The notes under the pieces are model-generated. The model worked only from the letters and a program-made list of their open reading frames with translations. It did not search any database and was not told the DNA's origin. From contig OX104125.1 of assembly GCA_944474755.1 (NCBI GenBank), positions 46,635,599 to 46,699,598 of the forward strand: a stretch of DNA of 64,000 nucleotides. The letters are read 5' to 3'. Positions 54,101 to 63,100 of this stretch are shown here, piece by piece. Within the stretch, counting starts at the first letter, position 1, and every line of letters starts with the position of its first letter. The position numbers and the translations under genes are program-made. The stretch comes from Limnoperna fortunei. Taxonomy: Eukaryota; Mollusca; Bivalvia; Mytilida; Modiolidae.

Positions 54101-57100
54101 GAGGTACAAGGACCAAAAATCTCGGACAAAACATATGAAACTTCAGTTTCATTGACTAAACAACCATTTGATTCTAAAGAAAAACCACGGATTACTTTTC
54201 CCCCATGGGTAAAAGAAGCACAAATAGATCAAACAACAGCAGTGAGTGTTGAAGGCTGGGAAAGACTTCTTCCACAGGATCGTACTTCACAGACCACTGT
54301 CACACTACCCAGCAAACCAGATGAGGCTAAGGGACCACCAGGTGTAAATTATCTCCCTTGGGTCAAAGACGCACAAATAGACCAAACTTCAACAGTGACT
54401 GTGGAAAGATGGGAAAGACCTCTTCCTGAGGATCAAACTTTCCAGACCTCGGTTACTGTCCCTCCAGAGGAAGCAAAGAAGCCGCAAAGTGTAACTTATC
54501 TCCCTTGGGTCAAAGGCACACAAGTAGACCAAACTACAACAGTGACTGTCGAAGGATGGGAAAGACCTCTTCCTGAGGATCAAACTTTCCAGACCTCGGT
54601 TACTGTCCCTCCAGAGGAATCAAAGAAGCCTCAAACTTATCCCCCTTGGGTCAAGGTTGCTACAAAAGCTCCTGAAGCTAAAGATGAAAAGTATAGTGCA
54701 TCAATAACAGTAGCTAAAAAGCCAGAGGTGAAAAAGAAGCCAAAAGTTCAGTATCCACCATGGATGAAAGATACAGAGACAAAGAAATCAGTAATGACAG
54801 AAAAGAAAGTATGGCCACCAACAGATATAAAATATCAAACTTCGATATCTGCTGAGGTCTCGCAAGAAAAACCCAAAAAGGAGGACCAGTATCCACCATG
54901 GGTTATTAGGGATACTTATGTAGACAAGAGCACTACTGTTACAACAACAGAAAACGCTGCAGGACCAGACAAACAGAAATATCAGACCTCAGTCACAGTT
55001 CCTGCCAAAGACAGTTTGCCAGAAGTAGTTACCACTGAAATGAAAGTTTCCACTTTTCCCGGTCCACTACAAAAGGGCATGGTTTTGGCTGAGAAAAAAT
55101 TACCAAAGAGAGCTCCTGCTGTTCCACCAAAACCACAACAAACATCATCTACGGAAGCAGAGACTAAAGTAGTCCCAGCTGAAAAAGATGTAGGAATTGG
55201 AATACAACAGACAGATATCACTACCAAAACTGTCCTAGAAAAATTTCCACAAGTCCCACCAAAGCTTATAATTGAGGTAGAGGAACTGAAGCTAACTGTA
55301 CCGGAAAGGGAACATTATCAGATAACTTCTCCTTACCCGTATGAAGACTTCATTATGTTGGAAGCTGTGTTTGGCAGACCATGGAAACCCACAACTGATA
55401 CCGTGTCAGAAGCTGTCATTGCTCTCGAGCAAGGGCCAATGAGGTTAGGAATGATTGAAGTGAATTGAATGGCTTCATTTACCGACATTTTGAGGATTGT
55501 TGTTGTTTGGCTTGTGATGTGTGGAGGCAGGCAATTTGAAGCTTTATTTGTGATTTGGAAGCAGGCAATTTGAAGCTTTATTTGTGATTTGGATGCAGGC
55601 GATTTGAAGCTTTATTTGTGATTTGGATGCAGGTGATTTGAAGCTTTATTTGTGATGTCTTTGTTGAATGTAAAAAGATGTGTATTGTTTTCCTTTTTTC
55701 TCGAGTATCCCAAGGGAGATAATGCCTATTTCTTATCTCCTTTACTATCATTCTCTCCCCTTTTGCAACCTAATGTTTTGGATTTTGCTGCTTAAATTTC
55801 AAAATAATTTCCATTTCAGGGATCTTTTTGTTCTGGAAAACTAATAATTTTGAAATAGTAAATAGTGTTTTTTCATTCAGTCTTTTAAAGTATAGGCATT
55901 ATTCTGCTTTTGACAGTTTTTTTTTTTATTTGGGAAGAAAATTGATCATGCAGCCATTGATATATGTGACAATTATAAATTAAAGTCAAGGACTGGTTTA
56001 TTAGATGGGTGTTTTAACTGTTTTAAGTTCTGTAATACATGAGCAGAGGTACCAGAGATGAATAAGCTTATGAAGTACGGTATGGCTTTGCATGGCTGAA
56101 TTTTTTTATTTAATTTTGATTTTTTGTCAACAGGAAATCTGAGGCCTATAAACCGTTGAAGATTCAAACAACATTTGCCAAAGTTTCACCAAGGTTTGAA
56201 TAAATGTTGTGATACCCTCCCTCGGTCAGATGGATTGTGTTTTTAACATTCCAAATGCCCCTCTGTCTGAAAATTAGTGTTATTACCGTACAGCTATTCC
56301 TTTATCATGAGCTATTTTATGACCTGATCTATCTCAGTTATCATAAATATGTTTTATAAGTTACGGGGTAATGTTTAAGAAATAGAATATTACGAGCAGG
56401 CTCTATGTGAATTAGAATATGGTCAGACCTTATATTTGTCAATAATTTATACCGAGCGAAAGTAATAATGTACTAGTATCAGGAGTAGTTTAAATCACAT
56501 AAATCTCAGAATTCAGACTAAAAATAACTGCATTATTAACAATAATGATAATTATGGACAATACATAACAAACTGCATTTTTAAGTCAGTTTTTACCTTA
56601 ACACAAAACACACAGCTTACGCATTTGCGAACTAAGAATCATAGAAATTTTGGATTTGGCAATTGTTTATATAATATATTGGCATGGGGGACGTCAAGTA
56701 GTAGGCAAAGAAGTGATCAATAAAATACTTACTGTGGGGGGAGGGGTTAATTTTAACATTTAAAAAACAAGAAAAAGAGTTGAAACATTATGAAGAACTT
56801 TCTGAAACAAAGTCTTGGTGATTTTCAGAACAGCTTGAGTTAATGTTGACTTTCTGAATACCTCAGAAAGTGCTGTGATTTTTCTAAATGACCTTTTTTT
56901 TTTGCACAAATTTGAAAATTTGTTGTTAAACATGTCACAAAAGTGTCACCTACCTGTCAGTTAAGCCGTTTACTTGTTAAGAACTCGGATACATGTGTTA
57001 CCGTAACAACACCTATGTCAGACCAGTGACAAACCCAGGACCTCTGTATCACTATCAGTCAGTCCGCTAAACAAGTAAAGCTCAGTTTTTTTTTTGACTG

Positions 57101-60100
57101 GCTATATATCTACTACATTTACTACCTGCTAGAACCCAAATAGGCCTCTTGTTAGCCACGTACCTTTTAGTCAGAGTGGCATTGACATGTGCATTGTGTG
57201 GTTTACTTTGAAGCTGTGTTTGGGGTGGCATGACATGTTTATAAAAAAACGAATCAATGACAGTGAATTTATTTATCAATGTTGCACACAAATAGCTTAT
57301 ATTGTAAGCTTACATGGGATAACTGTTATTGAATGGAGATTAATGATTGAAAAAAAGATTTACACAGAATCATACTGTACTTACAATTTTTCTCTATTTT
57401 TTTTTTAAACCAATTTAAAAATTTTATTTAACTTTATTAATTGTTATCTAATTTACAGAGATTTGGACAGAGAAAGTGCAGTGCGGGAATTCATCCGCCG
57501 TGAAGGTGAATCTCCAGCAGAGGAAGACTTGTACAACAAAGAGAAGCAACAACCTCCAAAATTCAAGACAGCACTCAAAGACTTGACAAATCTTAAGGAG
57601 AATGACAAAGCTCATTTTGAGTGCAAATTAGCTCCTTATGGTCACCCCACAATGAAAGTAGAATGGTTCAAAGATGGAGAACCTTTACATCATGGTAAGT
57701 CTAAATTAAGAAAAAAAGGGAACACAGGTTATGTGACATGTGTAATAGAAACTCTGTTGGGGATGAATTACACTTTCTGATTCATTGTCCAATGTACAAA
57801 GATATAAAGAATACTTTACGATGATATATATATTCATCATGGCATCTCTGGTCTTTCATGCATTGACAAACTGTGTAAGCTCTTAGGTAAACTGAACATT
57901 GTCTTTTTAACAGGTCATAGATGCAAACCTTTTTACCACTTTGATTTACAAACCCATAAGTCTCTTTATCTCATTGTCTTTTTAACAGGTCACAGATTTT
58001 AACCTTTTTAAGACTGATTTACAAACCCATAAGTCTCTTTATCTCATTGTCTTTGTAACAAGTCACAGATTCAAACCTTTGTACGACTTTGATTCATAAG
58101 TCTCTTTATCTTATTGTCTTTGTAACAGGCCACAGATTCAAACCTTTATATGACTTTGGCTTTGTTGTCCTGGACATCAAATATGTCTTCCCAGAAGACT
58201 CTGGGACATACACATGTAAAGCAACCAATCAGTATGGGGAGGACCAAGTGTCATGTGTCGTGAGAGTGAAAGGTTAGTTGGACTTAATTTTGTTTAGGAA
58301 TGTTTTAGAAATTTTGGAATGCATGACATTTTTTCATTATAATGCAGGGCTAAGGCAACATAAACTTAGAAGCTTAGAATTTTTTATTCTCAATTTTAAC
58401 TGATCAAAACTGTAGTTTACCTTAATTCCTATAGTTATTGAGAATATTTTTAGACTTTAAAATAAATTATTTTAAAGGTGTCTGCAGGGCTAGAAAACTA
58501 GAATTGAAAAATTGTAAATAAAATTTTTTGGAGAAAATTAAGTACTTAGACAGAATATTGTCATAAATTCTATAGTAAAACTCAGGACTTAAATTTATTT
58601 CTGTGGATATTGTAAATCTTTTATACCAGAGTTCATGTTTAAAATTCTGTTAAAAATGCTACACACTCTTGTTTGACAGAGATTAATTTTGATATTCCAT
58701 GTCATGTGAATGTTTTGTTTTATAGGAAAACAATCAGTTATTTCTGAAACACAGCTACCAGGTGAAGGTGCCATAAAGTTACAGGAAATGGAGGAACATT
58801 GGAGAAGGTATTGTATTTTCAGAATGTTTGTTTGTTTGTTTGTTTAAATGGTGTTTATTTCCACGTGAGCAATTTTGTTGCTATATCATGCAGTCTAGGG
58901 GGTACAGCTGGAGTACCCAGTGAGCACTGTGACCATGAAAAGAAAGTTGTTTTTTTTTTTCCAATCAAACACAGCTTGCCCAGAAGTCTGTACTATCGTA
59001 TTGATACATTTAATGTGAAATTTGTGTATTTACATTACAAAATTATCAATAAAAAGTGGAGTAAACCTTTTATAATGGATGATGTATTCTAAAAAAAGTA
59101 TTTTTATTTTATTTTTTAAATATAAATTGGTCAACATTACATTTCCCACAATGCTTTGTGTATTTGTTTGTTTGTTTGTTTGAATGGTGTTTTGATGCCA
59201 CTTTCAGCAATTTTTCAGCTATATCATGGCGTCCAGTTTTTATTGGAGTAGCCGACACTTTTGTCAAAGAATATTCAGAGATAATGAACAGTGTCTAGAT
59301 CCCTCCTTGCATTTTTTTGAAAAAAGAAACATTTAGTAAAAAGACTACATGTGCAGCCCTGATTGTTTTCTTCCAAGAATAAAAAATACCAGCATAGAAA
59401 ATATTTCACAATTGTCCAAATATTGTCTTCCTTAGTCCAATGGTATTAGATGAACAAGAAATGATCCAGCCAGTGAAGAAACGATATCCTCCATCCATTG
59501 ATCTAAAACCAGAACCTGTAGAAACTGCTGAAGGAGAAGAAGCTAAATTTATGGTTAAAGTTAGTGGTTACCCACGACCTAGGGTCACTTGGTGGGTCAA
59601 CGAAACCCAAATCATGGCCGTGAGTATCATCATTATATTTTATCAAGTAATTTCAAATCCATCCACAATTTTTGCTACTACAGTATTTTCTTGAAATATG
59701 TTGCTGCTTTTGGTACCAATGTGTAGATGCCGTCTTTTTATATATGAACTTTGAACTTTTGCTAATTTTGTACTTTCTTGTAGAAAGTCTGCTATGCTAA
59801 CTTCATTGCCTTGTATATTGCATTGAAATGTGATCAAGATATAGGAGAGACATATATACTTTTTTTGTGAATGATATTTAGGAAAATTTGAGGTCTTTTT
59901 TTTATAAATGTCAAATAATGCTAGATCATTAGAAACATTGTTTTCTCTTGTTTTTCTTCTCAATTGTATCAACCTTTTTTGAATGTTATTATTTTAGTAT
60001 TAACTGTCCAAAAATATTTTCTTCAACAGGGATCCAGATTTAAGATCCGTTACGATGGTATGCTTCATTATATGACAATACTTAAAGTACGGGAATACGA

Positions 60101-63100
60101 GGCTGGACAGGTCCGAGTCGTAACCAAGAACTCGGAAGGTGAAGCGGAGGCCAGTACGACCTTGTCTGTTGTTCCTAAGGATGATTGGAGGTCAAAACTC
60201 AGGCAAGCTCCCAAAGGTGAGTCATGGTTGACCATGTAAGAAAAAAATGATCAAGCATATCATTGTTAGGAGTATAATTTATCATTATATATATGTTTTG
60301 TTCCAGTATTTTTATTGAATTGTTCCATATCATTATTTACATGAATATAATTTTAGGTGAACTTGAGATAGAACTGGAGAGAAGACAAAAGATTGAACTA
60401 AGAACTCCAGAGCTTCAAAAGGCATTTGAAAAACCAAGAGCTACTGAATTTCAGTTAAAACAGATAGAAAGAGGTAATCTCGAAATTTATTTATTGTTTG
60501 TTAATTGATATAAGTGATGTAACATATGTACTGTATACATGTTTAGTGGGGCCTTCCTGTAAATGGACATTGTTAGTAGTTTCTTTATAACAATTACTTT
60601 TGAATTGAAGTTTCATTGATGTATGAAAGTGTTGACTGAAGCACATATTCAGTGAAGCGCAGTGGAATGCATTCCAATTCTTAAAATTACATTTTACATC
60701 AACAAATGGGGAAAATTCTTATAAAACTAAAATAGTGCAGTGGTTTTGATGTTTCTTTGAGAATTCAGCCAATAAAAATGACGGATTTCAATAAATGTAT
60801 ACATAATGTAATTATTGATTTAAAGTTTTTATCAATTTACCTTTAACTAAAATATTGACCAATCACATTTGGGAAAAACAAGATTATAGCCATGTATCAC
60901 TTTCTACAAGTTATTGGACATTTATAGGTTGAGTGTGAACGCCTTTTTCCCTTTAAAATGTCACTGATAAGGTGAGTAGGTCAGGACTTCATTTTGAAAC
61001 AGATTTATGAGTCATCCATCCATCAGATCAAGCAATGAAAGTATGTAACTTAGTTTGGGGTCTATTTTTAAACTTTTGACTACACTTCCATAAAGTTTCT
61101 CTTGGAATAGGCCAAAAATGCATGCGCATCCAAATTATCTATAGGAAAGATGTATTGTCAGAAAAATTAAATTAAAATAAATAAAAACTTGTACATCCGT
61201 TTTCTAACTTCAGCTGCTGAGACTAGAGTTAAGATGCGACATGATAAAGAAATCAGGAAGACGGAGTATATCACTATCTCTAGCGAGTACAAACAGCTTC
61301 CTCAAGAGATCCCTGCAGCTCGTGCTATTCGACAGGATCGTCCAGAAATTCAAATTGACATCCAGAAAGCCAGGATTATACCAGTTCTACCAGAACAACC
61401 ACCTGAGGAGTCCAAGGTCTCGGAGACCTTCATTACCCTGGAGAGACGTGAAGCACCAGTCTTCACAAAGCCTTTAAGGCCTTCCAGGATAACAGAAGGA
61501 AAGCCAGTTGTGTAAGTTAATTACACTTTCTTTAAAATAAACTGCAATATTGTCTGGTATATACAATTGGTCTTTACATTTTATGGACTTTTTATAATGT
61601 TTGATGTACAAAAAAATTGTGACTTGTAGTCTGTAAAAAATGGGTTATAATAGTCAACATGCATATGCTATTCGTTGTACACTTTCCGGCACAAAGAACG
61701 TGACTGGTTCCCAGATATAACTTCTGCCACATGTCATTCCCCATTTACTGCCAGACTATATTTTTCCAACTGAAATGATTTTTGTAAACAAATACTAATG
61801 TTGGTACAAAGACACAACAAAACCAAATATGTGCTTTGTTGCAAAACCTACACATTAATTTATGGAAGAAATAGAGTTTTATGCCTTTGTAATTAAGTAA
61901 AAGCCCTTTATGTATTGTAACAAGATTATCCATTGGAAGTGTTTTATTGTTTACAGGTTGGAAGTTCAATTCAAAGGATTTCCTCCACCAATTATATCCT
62001 GGTACAGAGACAGCTTTGAGATTCAACCAACACATGACTTCCAGATAAACACAACCGAGACAACAAGCACCCTTTGTATCCCTGAGGTGTTCCCTGAGGA
62101 TACTGGCATGTTTACAGTCAAAGCTTACAACATGTATGGAACTGTTCAATGTAAAGCTAAACTCACCGTAGTTGGTAAGAATCAATTAAAAGTCTGGAAA
62201 TTGGTACAATTTTTTTTCTGAAATGGGTGTCGTCTACGATATACCAACCACTAAACTCTTGATTGTAATCAATGGGGTAAAACAAGTGTTATTTCTAGCA
62301 CTTGTATTTTTTGTGGTTCCATTAATGATAGACAGATAAAAATATTCTGTCCAGTGTTAACCTCTGCAGCTCTTTAATGAAAATGTTGTTTTGGAATTCT
62401 TTATCAACTCTTGTTTATTGCAAAATATAATGATATATTTCAACAGTTTGTTTAAAAAAAGTTACATTTTGTTGGAGATATAGAACAGTTTAATATTTAT
62501 GGAAGACATTTTGATTGGTGCATCATTTTATCTTGTTTAAGTATTTAAAAAAAATTTGAGATACAATATTTCCCGTGATCTTACTGCACTGGTGTCTTTA
62601 TTTAGATGATCAGGTCTTCGTTGGTAATTTAGCTTAAAATCATTAAACACAAAAATTACTTAAATGTTCTGTTGCCATTACAGAAGAAGAAGAGCCAGAG
62701 AAAGACGTTCCACCAGAATTCAGAGGACTAATCAGAGACACCAATGTTCTTGAAGGAGAACCTGCGACATTTGATTGTCAAGTCTCTGGAAGACCCAGAC
62801 CAACAGTCCAGTGGCAGAAGGTGGGATGACTACAAAAAGTCTAATCGTTTTCATTTTTTGAACATTTAAAAAAAATATATAAATTTTATTTAAGCTCCTT
62901 CATTTAATTAAAGAACAAGACTTCTTTTGATGATGTTAAGTCTCATTTTAGTCTTCAGCGTCATGGCAACTAAAATTTTATAAGTATGAATTTTTACAAA
63001 AGTAGTGTCATTAAAATGGTTGACCTTGACATAATTTTTTGTACATTTTTTAAACCTGTATTATTATCTTACAAGTACGAATTCCTACACAGGTCCAATA

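Noticed and set aside
57463..57780. Independent gene start at MDRESAVREF
   Set aside because: The Met lies inside exon 50, behind a good acceptor that joins in phase; the upstream bases are intron.
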